Positions 38,055 through 46,625 of a stretch of 64,000 nucleotides of DNA are shown one piece after another (position 1 is the first letter of the stretch; each line of letters starts with the position of its first letter). Position numbers and translations under genes: made by a program. A model generated the notes under the pieces. It did no database searches. It was given only the letters and a program-made list of their open reading frames with translations, and was not told where the DNA came from. This stretch comes from JAHKLT01 sp046197865. Lineage in GTDB: Archaea; Methanobacteriota; Methanobacteria; Methanobacteriales; Methanobacteriaceae. The DNA lies in NCBI RefSeq assembly GCF_046197865.1, contig NZ_CP166990.1:806001-870000 (forward strand), in the 5' to 3' direction.

Positions 38055-38894
38055 ATGAAGGTATCATTTAAAAAACAGATGAAAAAACTTGAAAGGGAAG
38101 TTCTTTTAAAATCTGCTGATTTAGATGATGATATTGAGGATTTTAAATTTGAAGTAGAATCATTTAATTCTAAAGACAATACTATATCTATTTCACCAAT
38201 TTGTGTTAGATGTAATTTATGTTATGAAGTATGTCCTGTAGATGCAATCGATCCTTCAAATATTTTTAAACAAGCTAATATTAAAGATAATTGTGTCAAA
38301 TGTGAAATTTGTGTTCAATCATGCCCAATTTCATGTATTAACTCAATTAATGCTTCTTCAATTATTGAACCAAATCAAAAAGAAATAGGAATTGATTATT
38401 TTTTAAATAAAAAAAATATTCCTCATAGAACTATTAGGCTTAGAGATATTTCTATTGAGTTAAAAGGATGTACTAGTTGTGGACATTGCACGGAATATTG
38501 TCCAACTGGAGCTATTACACTAAAACCTACTTCATTTTTTAAAGATTTGGATGATGATATTGTGTTGGATGATGAAAAGCTATATCCAACTATTAATAAA
38601 AAAATATGTATTGGTTGTGGATCTTGTGCTAATTTATGTCCTGAAGATATAATTGACCTTGAAAGATTTACTGGACCAATTATAAATACTAAAGAATTAA
38701 TTCTTAATCAAGATATCTGTGTAAACTGTTATTTATGTGAGGATAATTGTCCTGTTGAAGCCATTAAATTAAAAGATGGTAAAGTTATAATTGATAGGGA
38801 TAAATGTATAAGGTGTAACACTTGCTCAGATAGATGTCCTGTTGGTGCATTAAAAATTGTTGATTTGGATAAGGAGGAATTTGATGAAAGCTAA
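38055..38894 (+). CDS. Polyferredoxin, six 4Fe-4S clusters
   Basis: 279 residues with six motifs: CVRCNLCYEVCP, CVKCEICVQSCP, CTSCGHCTEYCP, CIGCGSCANLCP, CVNCYLCEDNCP and CIRCNTCSDRCP. A basic, helical N-terminus of ~50 residues precedes the first. It is a third polyferredoxin in the Eha region, making 22 ferredoxin motifs within about 6 kb. After a 69-base gap from the kinase. It overlaps the CBS gene by 11 bases. Presumed electron carrier. Confidence 0.9.
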   Translation: MKVSFKKQMKKLEREVLLKSADLDDDIEDFKFEVESFNSKDNTISISPICVRCNLCYEVCPVDAIDPSNIFKQANIKDNCVKCEICVQSCPISCINSINASSIIEPNQKEIGIDYFLNKKNIPHRTIRLRDISIELKGCTSCGHCTEYCPTGAITLKPTSFFKDLDDDIVLDDEKLYPTINKKICIGCGSCANLCPEDIIDLERFTGPIINTKELILNQDICVNCYLCEDNCPVEAIKLKDGKVIIDRDKCIRCNTCSDRCPVGALKIVDLDKEEFDES

Positions 38895-39519
38895 AGAATT
38901 AATGGATAAGGATTTTGTATATGTAAATCCTGATGATAATGTAAAAGAAGTTTCTAAAATCATGGAAGAAGTTCGTAAATTTACTTGTCCGGTTTTAGAT
39001 GAAAATAAAAGATTAATAGCATGGATAACTTCCTTTGAAATTACTAAAGGACTTAGAGAAAATAATGAAAAAATTTCTGAGATTATGACTCCTTTAACTG
39101 ATATTTCTATAATTAATGAAAATGATCCTGCTAGATTAGCTGTAATTGAAACTTCCAAAACTAAATTTGTTACATTACCTGTTGTAAATGATGATAATGT
39201 TGTTGTTGGAATTATAAGGTCTTGTGATATTGTCGAACTTTTATCTGCTTTATATGATATTAAAATATCTAAAATTTATGAAGCAATGGAAGAACAATTA
39301 AAAGGTGTCACTTGGAATGAACTAATGGAAGCATCCGCAGTTGTATCAAGAAGAACTACAGGTGTTAAAATAACTCCTGAACAATATGAACATAATATTA
39401 GAAATTCTACATTTGGTGAAGCTATTTGGGCTACTGGTGGTCTTGAAAAATTCTTTGCAGGATTAATAGCTGTGGGAGAATTAGTTATTGCACGTAAAAT
39501 AGGAAGAGCTAGAAAATAA
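38884..39519 (+). CDS. CBS domain protein
   Basis: 211 residues from ATG 38884, which has AAGGAGGA (38872-38879) at 4 bases; a longer frame starting at 38857 lies inside the polyferredoxin gene and is rejected. Two CBS motifs: ELMDKDFVYVNPDDNVKEVSKIM and EIMTPLTDISIINENDPARLAVI, a pair that typically binds adenine nucleotides. The last ~80 residues (from KISKIYEAMEEQLKG) are a separate helical domain I cannot place. May sense energy state for the Eha complex, which is inference. Confidence 0.85.
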   Translation: MKAKELMDKDFVYVNPDDNVKEVSKIMEEVRKFTCPVLDENKRLIAWITSFEITKGLRENNEKISEIMTPLTDISIINENDPARLAVIETSKTKFVTLPVVNDDNVVVGIIRSCDIVELLSALYDIKISKIYEAMEEQLKGVTWNELMEASAVVSRRTTGVKITPEQYEHNIRNSTFGEAIWATGGLEKFFAGLIAVGELVIARKIGRARK

Positions 39520-39531
39520 TTAAGGGATTAT

Positions 39532-40527
39532 ATGAAAGATTATACTGAATATGAAGATAAAACAATTGTTGTAACTGGTGGTGCAGGTTGCGTTGGAAGT
39601 AATTTATCACGTAAACTTGCTGAAATGAATGCAGAGAAAGTTATTATTTTAGATAATTTATCTTCTGCATATAAATGGAATATTCCTAAAGGTGAAAATA
39701 TTGAATTTATTGAAGGGGATATTTTAGATGATAGAGTTTTAAAAAGAGTTTTTAAAGCTAATCCTGATTACGTATTCCACCTTGCAGCTCATTTTGCAAA
39801 TCAAAACAGTGTTGATAATCCTGAGAAAGATTTAATGGTTAATGGTATTGGTATTTTAAAAGTACTTCAATATGCTCAACTTACTGGTGTTGAAAGATTT
39901 GTTTATTCATCTTCTGGTTGTGGTGTATATGGTCTTGATTCAAAAATGCCTTTTGAAGAACATGATATTTCTATTTCTCTTCATACTCCTTATCAAGTTA
40001 CAAAACTTTTAGGAGAGCTTTATACTAATTATTTTAATAATTTATATGATATGCCTATTGTAAATGCAAGATTTTTTAATGTTTTTGGACCTGGTGAAGT
40101 TCCAGGAAGATATAGAAATGTCATACCTAACTTTTTTTACTGGTCTATGACTAATCAAGCATTACCAATTACAGGTGATGGATCTGAAACAAGGGATTGG
40201 ACATTTGTTGGAGATATTGTAAATGGTCTTGTAGCTATGGGAATTGAAGAGCGAGCTATTGGAGAAGCTATTAATTTAGGTTCAAGTAAAGATCATAAAG
40301 TTATTGATATGGCAAATAAAGTTAATGCTTTAACAGGTAACACAGAAGGAATAGCTTATGCAGCTCGTAGAAATTGGGATGCAAAAACAAAATTATTATC
40401 TTCAATTGATAAAGCTAAAGATATTTTAAATTATAAACCTACAGTTTCATTTGATGATGGTCTTCAAAAAACATATAAATGGTTTTCTACTAATTGGGAA
40501 GATATTGAAGTCTCAGCTGAATTTTAA
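39532..40527 (+). CDS. NAD-dependent nucleotide-sugar epimerase/dehydratase
   Basis: 331 residues, full length. Rossmann motif GGAGCVG (16-22), YSSSGCGVYG with catalytic Ser near 128, and the Y154-x3-K158 pair (YQVTK), then FFNVFGPGE. This is the extended SDR group of UDP-glucose/UDP-galacturonate epimerases and dTDP-sugar enzymes. Starts 12 bases after the CBS gene and ends 9 before a glycosyltransferase, with which it likely makes and uses one sugar. Different sequence from the partial epimerase at the left edge. Confidence 0.9.
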   Translation: MKDYTEYEDKTIVVTGGAGCVGSNLSRKLAEMNAEKVIILDNLSSAYKWNIPKGENIEFIEGDILDDRVLKRVFKANPDYVFHLAAHFANQNSVDNPEKDLMVNGIGILKVLQYAQLTGVERFVYSSSGCGVYGLDSKMPFEEHDISISLHTPYQVTKLLGELYTNYFNNLYDMPIVNARFFNVFGPGEVPGRYRNVIPNFFYWSMTNQALPITGDGSETRDWTFVGDIVNGLVAMGIEERAIGEAINLGSSKDHKVIDMANKVNALTGNTEGIAYAARRNWDAKTKLLSSIDKAKDILNYKPTVSFDDGLQKTYKWFSTNWEDIEVSAEF

Positions 40528-40536
40528 TTGATTTAA

Positions 40537-41739
40537 ATGAAGATATTACTTGTTCAAGAGTCTGATTGGTTAGAGAGAAATCCTCACCAACAGCATCATC
40601 TAATGGATAGAATGGCTATTAAAGGACATGAAGTTGTTGTTATAGATTATCCTATTGATTGGCCAAAAGATAAAGAATCTAATGGTTTTATTTATCATAG
40701 TGAAATTTATGAAGGAGTTTCTAAAGTAGATGATAGTGCTAATATTGAAGTTATAAGACCAGGTTTTATTAAAATTACTGGTTTGAATTATGCTTCACTT
40801 TATTTTACTCATAAAAAAGAAATTGAAAAGCAAATTAATAAATTTAAACCAGATGTTATTTTATCATTAGGTATAATGAATGCTTATACAGCATCAAGAC
40901 TAGCTAAAAAACATAATATTCCTTTTGTATTTTATATTATTGATGTTTTATATGCATTAATACCAGAGAAAGCTTTTCAACCTTTAGGAGAACAACTAAA
41001 TAAAAGAACTATTAAAAATGCAGATTTAGTTTTAACAATTAATGATAAACTATCTGAATTTGCTATAAAAATGGGTTCAACTACTGATAAAACTCTTAAA
41101 ATTGATGCAGGCATTGATTTAAAAGAATTTAATCCAGATTTAAATTGTGATAACATTAAAAAAGAATGTAATTTTAATGATGATGATATTATACTTTTTT
41201 TTATGGGTTGGATTTATGATTTCTCAGGCATGAAAGAATTAGCTATTAAATTAGGAGAAAATAAGGAAAAATATCCTAATATTAAAATTTTAATTGTAGG
41301 AGATGGAGACTCATATGATGAACTTCTTAAAATACAAGAAAAATATAACCTATATAATCAGTTAATTTTAACTGGAAAACAACCTTATTCAAAAATTCCT
41401 GAATATTTAGCTTCTGCTGATTTTTGTCTTTTACCTGCATATATTGATGAAGAAATTATGCAAGATATTGTACCAATTAAATTATATGAATACTTAGCTA
41501 TGAAAAAAGTAGTAATAGCTACAGAACTTCCAGGTATTTCAAAAGAATTTGGATATAATAATGGTGTTGAATATGTCCAAAGTGCAGATGAAGTATTAGA
41601 TAAAGTATCTAGTATTTTAGATAATAATAGCTATGATGGGATTTCAAGTTCAGGAAGAGAATATGTTAAGCATAATGATTGGAATTTAATTACTGATAAA
41701 TTTGAATCTACATTAAATAAATTAATTGATAATTATTAA
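40537..41739 (+). CDS. Glycosyltransferase, GT4-like (GT-B fold)
   Basis: 400 residues. N-terminal half starts MKILLVQESDWLERNPHQQHH; the C-terminal half has the donor-binding pattern ILIVGDGDSYDELLKI, LTGKQPYSKIPEYLASADFCLLPA and IVPIKLYEYLAMKKVVIAT, with the E-x7-E-like segment, typical of GT4 enzymes. No signal peptide or membrane helix. Predicted to add a sugar to a surface glycan on the cytoplasmic face. Last gene of the long forward run starting at ehaA. Confidence 0.88.
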   Translation: MKILLVQESDWLERNPHQQHHLMDRMAIKGHEVVVIDYPIDWPKDKESNGFIYHSEIYEGVSKVDDSANIEVIRPGFIKITGLNYASLYFTHKKEIEKQINKFKPDVILSLGIMNAYTASRLAKKHNIPFVFYIIDVLYALIPEKAFQPLGEQLNKRTIKNADLVLTINDKLSEFAIKMGSTTDKTLKIDAGIDLKEFNPDLNCDNIKKECNFNDDDIILFFMGWIYDFSGMKELAIKLGENKEKYPNIKILIVGDGDSYDELLKIQEKYNLYNQLILTGKQPYSKIPEYLASADFCLLPAYIDEEIMQDIVPIKLYEYLAMKKVVIATELPGISKEFGYNNGVEYVQSADEVLDKVSSILDNNSYDGISSSGREYVKHNDWNLITDKFESTLNKLIDNY

Positions 41740-41764
41740 TATTTAAAAAATAAGGTAGTTGATA

Positions 41765-42079
41765 TTATATTTCAACAACTTCTTCAATCATAGGCTTAAA
41801 TTCAGGGTGTTTCTTAAGAAATTCAAAGGCAAGGTTTGCAGTATAATCAGAAGATTCTTCAATACTCATATTTAAAGTATCGCCTCTTTCTGCTTGTTGA
41901 AGTCTTGTAGATTTAGCAGACATATTAAAAGATCTATTATTTCTAAAATCAGGAATATTTTCAGTAAGCATATTTTCAAGCCTATTAGGAATAGGTTCTT
42001 TTAAATGTATTAATTTATTTATTTGATCTTCAGATAAATTTTTAATAAATTCATTATTAGGTTTTAAATATATTACCAT
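41765..42079 (-). CDS. Small partner protein of ADP-ribosyltransferase module, copy B
   Basis: 104 residues. Its first ~50 residues (YLKPNNEFIKNLS...PIPNRLENMLTENIPDFR) align clearly with the 106-residue protein at 57751, and the C-terminus (A-F-E-F-L-K-K-H-P-E-F-K) also matches; the centre differs. No known motif. It lies 72 bases after a broken ADP-ribosyltransferase gene, the same order as the intact module near 57-58 kb. GGAGGA lies upstream of the ATG. A role as antitoxin or immunity protein is inference. Confidence 0.7.
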   Translation of the reverse strand: MVIYLKPNNEFIKNLSEDQINKLIHLKEPIPNRLENMLTENIPDFRNNRSFNMSAKSTRLQQAERGDTLNMSIEESSDYTANLAFEFLKKHPEFKPMIEEVVEI

Positions 42080-42151
42080 AAATTATAGTCCTCCTTTAAA
42101 ATCTTTTTGTTATATTATATTTTATTTTTAATAAATTATAAATATTCTTTT

Positions 42152-42837
42152 TTACTCTACAAATACCCAATAATATAAATTTTTTCTTTTTTCTTTTATT
42201 TTTTTTAATCTTGTTCCACTTTCAAGTAAAATTTCAAATTCTTCCATAGCTGAAGATATTTCTTCTATATATAATATTTTTGTACCTTTAGGAAGTTTAA
42301 TAAAATTTAGATTTTTACCATACTTGTTTTCATCTAGATTTTTAGATATGCTAACTGATAATAAACTATCGGAAGTATAAATTTCATTTTCACTATATTT
42401 TGTTAATGCAACAGTTTTTTCTCTTCTTATAACAACTAAATCTTTTTCTAAAGTAATAGCTTTATCAAATATAGTTTTTCTTAGGATTAATGCTTCATCG
42501 AAACTAACAGTAACTTCTCCAAACAATAGTTGAGATGCTTTATTCCATTTATATTCATAAATATTTTTTTAATCTTTTTTCTAAGATATTCATTTAAAGG
42601 AGAATAACCTTCACCAGTATATATTTTAATAAAATCATATTCTTTTTTACTTAAATTATTTTTAGATATTCCATATTTGTTTTTAAAATTATTTCTATCT
42701 TTAAAATTTTCTCCAACTCCATAAATTGTTTTACCATCAATAATCATCTTAGCAGGTTGTTTATTTGTTAATCTATTTTTAATTTTCTTTGATGTATTTT
42801 TTATATGGGATATGATATTTTTCATATTAGATGCCAT
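42152..42837 (-). pseudogene. ADP-ribosyltransferase exoenzyme-like, frameshifted, copy B
   Basis: Two overlapping frames (42837-42487 and 42526-42152) together encode one protein matching the intact ART at 57092. The first has YTGEGYSPLNEYLR, the second VVIRRE, LLSVSIS and EEFEILLESGTRLK. A one-base change in a run of seven T (42564-42570 on the plus strand) separates them; in the restored frame the junction reads KKNIYEYKWNK, like ELLELKWNK in the intact copy. The STS motif is SVS here, while Arg and E-x-E remain. Could be decay, a slippage-prone phase-variable tract or a sequencing error. Confidence 0.75.
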
Positions 42838-43108
42838 TATAATTTTCAGCTCTCAATATTTTGTTGGAATTGATATTAGATTAAATTTCTACAATGCATT
42901 TTAAAGATATTAACAATTGTATTTAATATTTAAAACTATTTAAAATGCTTAGTTATAACAAAAAACAATTATTAATTATTAAAACATTAATTTAAAACAA
43001 TTACAATTAATTAAAATAAAAACAATAAAAATATTAATCATAAAAAAAATAGTATTTTAATCAATTAACTAATTATGAAACCATAGCTATTTTATTAAAA
43101 TAATAACC
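42838..43108. other. AT-rich gene-free stretch before the L15e promoter
   Basis: Between the ART copy B start and the L15e promoter there is about 270 bases of very AT-rich DNA. I see no reading frame, RNA gene or long repeat. It must hold the promoter of the minus-strand ART module. Confidence 0.6.
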
Positions 43109-43204
43109 TTTATAAGTAGATATGACTAATATTTAATTATCGTTATCTTATTAACTATTTTTAACGATTATTTTTAAAAATACTCTTTTAGGGATAATAA
43201 TCCC
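43109..43204 (+). promoter_or_regulatory. L15e promoter and structured leader
   Basis: TATA box TTTATAAGT (43109-43117). The expected start about 25 bases later coincides with a hairpin: AATTATCGTTA (43135-43145) against TAACGATTATT (43162-43172), 10 of 11 pairs. A second perfect hairpin GGGATAATAATCCC follows at 43191-43204, about 25 bases before the AGAGGTG ribosome binding site. A regulatory leader is inferred. Confidence 0.5.
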
Positions 43205-43240
43205 TTGGATGTGGCTTTAAGCTGAACAAGAGGTGTAAAT

Positions 43241-43792
43241 TTGTATAAATATATTAAAAATGCATGGAAAAATCCAGATGAATCTTATGTAAGAGATCTC
43301 ATGTGGGAAAGAGCTCCTAAATGGAGAAGAGAAAAAGTTATTCAAAGAATCGATAGACCTACTAGAATCGATCGTGCAAGAACTTTAGGTTACAGAGCTA
43401 AAAAAGGATTTATTGTTGTAAGAACAAGAGTAAGACGTGGTGGAAGAAGAAAGTCTCGTTTTACAGCAGGTCGTAGACCTAAAAGAATGGGTGTAAATAA
43501 AATTACTCCAGCAAAATCAATCCAAAGAATAGCTGAAGAACGTGTTGCTAAAAGATATCCTAATTTAGAAGTTTTAAACTCATATTGGGTATGGTCTGAT
43601 GGTAAATTTAAATTTTATGAAGTTATCTTAGTTGATCCACAAAGCCCTTCTATCATTAATGATAAGAAAATTAACTGGATTTGTTCTAATAAACATACTA
43701 ACAGAGCTTTAAGAGGCTTAACTAGTGCAGGAACAAAAGGTCGTGGACTCAGATTTAAAGGTAAAGGTAGTGAACAAGCTAGAAGAAAGTAA
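43241..43792 (+). CDS. rpl15e: Ribosomal protein L15e
   Basis: 183 residues, basic, full length for archaeal/eukaryotic L15e. Recognisable segments: YIKNAWKNP at the start, RAPKWRREKVIQRIDRPTRIDRARTLGYRAKKG, VRVRRGGRRK-like VRTRVRRGGRRKSR, and GLTSAGTKGRGLRFKGKG at the end. Component of the large ribosomal subunit. The start is TTG at 43241, five bases after AGAGGTG. Has its own promoter with a structured leader; T-rich terminator at 43797-43821. Confidence 0.96.
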   Translation: MYKYIKNAWKNPDESYVRDLMWERAPKWRREKVIQRIDRPTRIDRARTLGYRAKKGFIVVRTRVRRGGRRKSRFTAGRRPKRMGVNKITPAKSIQRIAEERVAKRYPNLEVLNSYWVWSDGKFKFYEVILVDPQSPSIINDKKINWICSNKHTNRALRGLTSAGTKGRGLRFKGKGSEQARRK

Positions 43793-43796
43793 CTCC

Positions 43797-43821
43797 TTTT
43801 ACTTTTTTACTTTTTTTTTTT
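43797..43821 (+). terminator. T-rich terminator after L15e
   Basis: Nearly continuous T tracts (TTTT, TTTTTT, then about twelve T) begin four bases after the L15e stop. No strong stem; oligo-T archaeal terminator. Confidence 0.5.
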
Positions 43822-43830
43822 AACATTTTT

Positions 43831-44250
43831 ATGATACATAATATTAGATTTCGAATTTTCGTTTATAATAATGAAAATGAGGATGATTTATCTCAAGCTC
43901 TTTTAAATATTTTACCTGAAGCTATTATTCAAAAAGAAGATGCTGAAGGAATTTTTGAAGATGATATTACTATTTTAACTGGTTTAGTTGATAAGAAAAG
44001 ATATACTAAAGAATTTTTTAAATCATTAAAAAATTTAGATAAAGATCAATTAAATAAACTTATTTTAGATTTAGATAAAAAAATGGATGAACATGGAAAC
44101 TTATTTTTAAGATTTGATATTGAAGATGCAATAGATGAAAAATGGACTATTGTAGATTCAGGTAATTGCATTCATCTAAAAGTTAAAATTGCAGCTTATC
44201 CTGCAAAAAAAGAAATAGCTATTAAAAAAATAAAAGAAGAATTAGATTAA
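43831..44250 (+). CDS. RNA-binding domain protein, COG1325/DUF54-type
   Basis: 139 residues. Start IRFRIFVYNNENEDDLSQALLNILPEA, then DDITILTGLV and LFLRFDIEDAI, GNCIHLKVKIAAYP fit the small archaeal family annotated as predicted exosome-associated RNA-binding subunit. Likely binds RNA in processing or ribosome-linked work; direct function is not established for me. 38 bases after L15e across a T-rich stretch; no ribosome binding site is visible. Confidence 0.75.
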   Translation: MIHNIRFRIFVYNNENEDDLSQALLNILPEAIIQKEDAEGIFEDDITILTGLVDKKRYTKEFFKSLKNLDKDQLNKLILDLDKKMDEHGNLFLRFDIEDAIDEKWTIVDSGNCIHLKVKIAAYPAKKEIAIKKIKEELD

Positions 44251-44252
44251 AT

Positions 44253-45008
44253 TTATCTATATTCGTGCTTAAAATCTTTATCATATAGTTTTGAAGGTGT
44301 AAAATCTCCTGGATCTAGTACATCTCCTACAATAATCATAGCTGTTTTTGTTATATTATTTTCTTTTACTTTTGATGCAATATCTTTTAAAGTTCCTCTA
44401 ATAATTAGTTGATCTGGCCATGTTGCCTTTTTAACAACAGCTACTGGTGTGTCTTCTGAGTATTCTTCCATCAATTCATTTGCAACTTTTTCAATCATTC
44501 CAATTCCTAAAAATATACACATTGTTGCATCATGACTTGCTAGGCTTTTTAAACTTTCTTTTGGAGGTTTTGGAGTTCTACCTTCTGGGCGAGTTATAAT
44601 TACTGTTTGTGATATTTCAGGTAATGTTAGCTCTGCTTCTAAAACTGATGCAGTTCCAAATACTGAGCTTACACCAGGTATTATTTCATATTCAATATCT
44701 AATTTTTTAAGTTCTCTAATTTGCTCTCCAATAGCTCCGTATATTGAAGGATCTCCTGTGTGTACTCTTGCAACAAGTTTATTTTCTTTAATAGCTTTTT
44801 TAATTATATCAATAATTTCATTTAAATTAAGTGATGCACTATTATATACTTCACAATCTTTTTTTCTACTATCTAAAACTTGTTTATTAACGAGTGAACC
44901 AGCATAAATTATCACATCTGCTTTTTCAATTACTTTTTGACCTTTTACTGTTAATAATTCAGGATCTCCTGGGCCTGCTCCAATAAAAATTACTTTTGAA
45001 CTCATCAT
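44253..45008 (-). CDS. cbiF: Cobalt-precorrin-4 C11-methyltransferase
   Basis: 251 residues with the SAM-dependent uroporphyrin/precorrin methylase fold: FIGAGPGDPELLTVKG at the start, ARVHTGDPSIYGAIGEQI near 80-97, IIPGVSSVFGTASVL, and VVKKATWPDQLIIRGTL. The pattern is that of CbiF/CobM, which methylates C11 in anaerobic cobalamin synthesis; methanogens need corrinoids for methyl transfer. Stands alone here, convergent with the RNA-binding gene and divergent from the gene at 45093. Confidence 0.92.
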   Translation of the reverse strand: MMSSKVIFIGAGPGDPELLTVKGQKVIEKADVIIYAGSLVNKQVLDSRKKDCEVYNSASLNLNEIIDIIKKAIKENKLVARVHTGDPSIYGAIGEQIRELKKLDIEYEIIPGVSSVFGTASVLEAELTLPEISQTVIITRPEGRTPKPPKESLKSLASHDATMCIFLGIGMIEKVANELMEEYSEDTPVAVVKKATWPDQLIIRGTLKDIASKVKENNITKTAMIIVGDVLDPGDFTPSKLYDKDFKHEYR

Positions 45009-45092
45009 ATCACAAAATTACTTTTTATATTTATATGTGATATTATCTTATTTAAAATAAATATTTAAAAGAGTAATTTAATAATTAATTTT

Positions 45093-46043
45093 ATGAAAAA
45101 GTGTAGTGAATGTGGTAGTGATAATAGTAGTAATTCTAAGTTTTGTCAAAAATGTGGAAATGAATTAAGTGAAAGTAAAAACTCTAATTCTATCTTTAAA
45201 GTTATAGCTATTATAACATTAGTTATTGTAATTATTGCAGGGGCATCTTTAGCTTATATTATTTATTTTGATGTATCTCCTGTTGAAATAAGTTATTTAA
45301 ATCAAAAAGATTCTGGAAATATTTATAATAATCCTGCACTAGCTAGTAATATTCCAGATTCTGATAATGTAGGTCAAATGATCAACTTAGCAGGTAGTGG
45401 AATTCCAGTTTTTAAAATTGGTGATGGTACTCCTCCTGTTACTTTAATTGTAGCAGGTGTTCATGGTGATCAGCTATCTTCTCAAGTAGCTAGTATGCAA
45501 ATTATTGACTATCTTTCAGGACGTAAAATTTCTGGAACAGTTTATGTAATTCCTTTTGCATCTCCTAGTGCTGTAGCAGCTAATACTAAATTATCTAATG
45601 GTATAAATTTAAATACAGTTGCAGATGAACCAGGAACTATTTCTAATGATATTTTAAATTTTGCTAAAATAAATAATGTTTCTGCTTTAGGGGATTTTCA
45701 TGGAACTGAACCTGGAAAAAATCCAGGTAAAACTACAATCATGTGTTCACAAGCTCCTTGTTATGAAAGTTATTTACTGGCCACAGAAATGAATAGTTAT
45801 ATTAATCAAGATACTATGACTTATATGGTTGCAGGTATTAGTTATGATGGAGCTATTGAAGATGAAGCAAATATTCAGGGAATACCTTCTGTAACTCCTT
45901 TAGTTTTATCAAATCATGGTCAAGTTAATGATGTATCAGTTCAGGAATCATTATTACAGATGCTTGCTATTTTACATGCAAATGGAAATTTAAATGATGA
46001 TTCTTATAATAAATTAGCTAATGCAGATATTGATGGATTTTAA
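45093..46043 (+). CDS. Zinc-ribbon membrane protein with AstE/AspA-like (M14) domain
   Basis: 316 residues in three parts: a cytoplasmic zinc ribbon (C4, C7, C18, C21), one transmembrane helix (about 34-58) and a likely extracellular domain. That domain has GVHGDQ (122-127) and LGDFHGTEP (199-207), which resemble the metal-binding HG-x-E and second His of succinylglutamate desuccinylase/aspartoacylase-like peptidases. The usual Glu is Asp in the first motif. Possibly a cell-surface amidase or peptidase; substrate unknown. Divergent from cbiF. Confidence 0.7.
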   Translation: MKKCSECGSDNSSNSKFCQKCGNELSESKNSNSIFKVIAIITLVIVIIAGASLAYIIYFDVSPVEISYLNQKDSGNIYNNPALASNIPDSDNVGQMINLAGSGIPVFKIGDGTPPVTLIVAGVHGDQLSSQVASMQIIDYLSGRKISGTVYVIPFASPSAVAANTKLSNGINLNTVADEPGTISNDILNFAKINNVSALGDFHGTEPGKNPGKTTIMCSQAPCYESYLLATEMNSYINQDTMTYMVAGISYDGAIEDEANIQGIPSVTPLVLSNHGQVNDVSVQESLLQMLAILHANGNLNDDSYNKLANADIDGF

Positions 46044-46098
46044 TTTTCAAGTAAATTTATTATAGTTTAAAAAACAAATATATTAATTAGGTGAAAAG

Positions 46099-46602
46099 AT
46101 GGTAGAAGATGAAAAGGAATTTATTGATATTGAAGAGCTTAAAACTATATTAACCAATTTAAGTCCAAAAAATATTGTTAAATATGCGTATGAAAAATGG
46201 AGTCCCTGTGAGCGAAGCGGATATACAATATTAGACCTTGAAAATGGAGCTATATCTGGCTATGGGGTGGAAGTTAATCAATTACCTTCAAAAAATTATC
46301 ATTTTGTAGAACTTTATGCTATTGAATCTGGAGAAGATCCAATTAAGGCTGAAGCATTATTTTCAAAAGAAGAATATGAAAAATATTTAGAATTTAAAGG
46401 TGATGACCCATCTGAATATACTCCAGATATTATTTCTCATTTTTGCACAGAAGAAGGAATTGATGAGGATGAAAGGAAAATATCACTGCTAGCTGATATT
46501 TTTGAAGAAGATGAATATTTTAATTATAATAAATGGGAAAGTGGTATTGTAACTCAATATCAAGATATTATTCAAGATTCTGAAGGTTATTTTGATTATT
46601 AA
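46099..46602 (+). CDS. Hypothetical acidic protein
   Basis: 167 residues, very rich in Asp and Glu, no signal peptide, no membrane helix, no motif known to me. Contains SPCERSGYTILDLENG near residue 35 and ends in aromatic, acidic DSEGYFDY. AGGTGA precedes the ATG at good distance. Converges on priL, with only 23 bases between the stops. Function unknown. Confidence 0.65.
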   Translation: MVEDEKEFIDIEELKTILTNLSPKNIVKYAYEKWSPCERSGYTILDLENGAISGYGVEVNQLPSKNYHFVELYAIESGEDPIKAEALFSKEEYEKYLEFKGDDPSEYTPDIISHFCTEEGIDEDERKISLLADIFEEDEYFNYNKWESGIVTQYQDIIQDSEGYFDY

Positions 46603-46625
46603 CCTTCAACTTTTTTAAATAAATT

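Noticed and set aside
38857..38883. Longer N-terminus for the CBS protein
   Set aside because: Lies wholly inside the polyferredoxin gene; ATG 38884 follows AAGGAGGA.
32638..38894. Three polyferredoxins considered as assembly duplication
   Set aside because: They differ in length, number of clusters (6, 10, 6), linkers and flanking genes; DNA is not near-identical.
41765..42837. ART module as part of a prophage
   Set aside because: No integrase, capsid, terminase or tail genes next to either copy; flanks are housekeeping or hypothetical genes.
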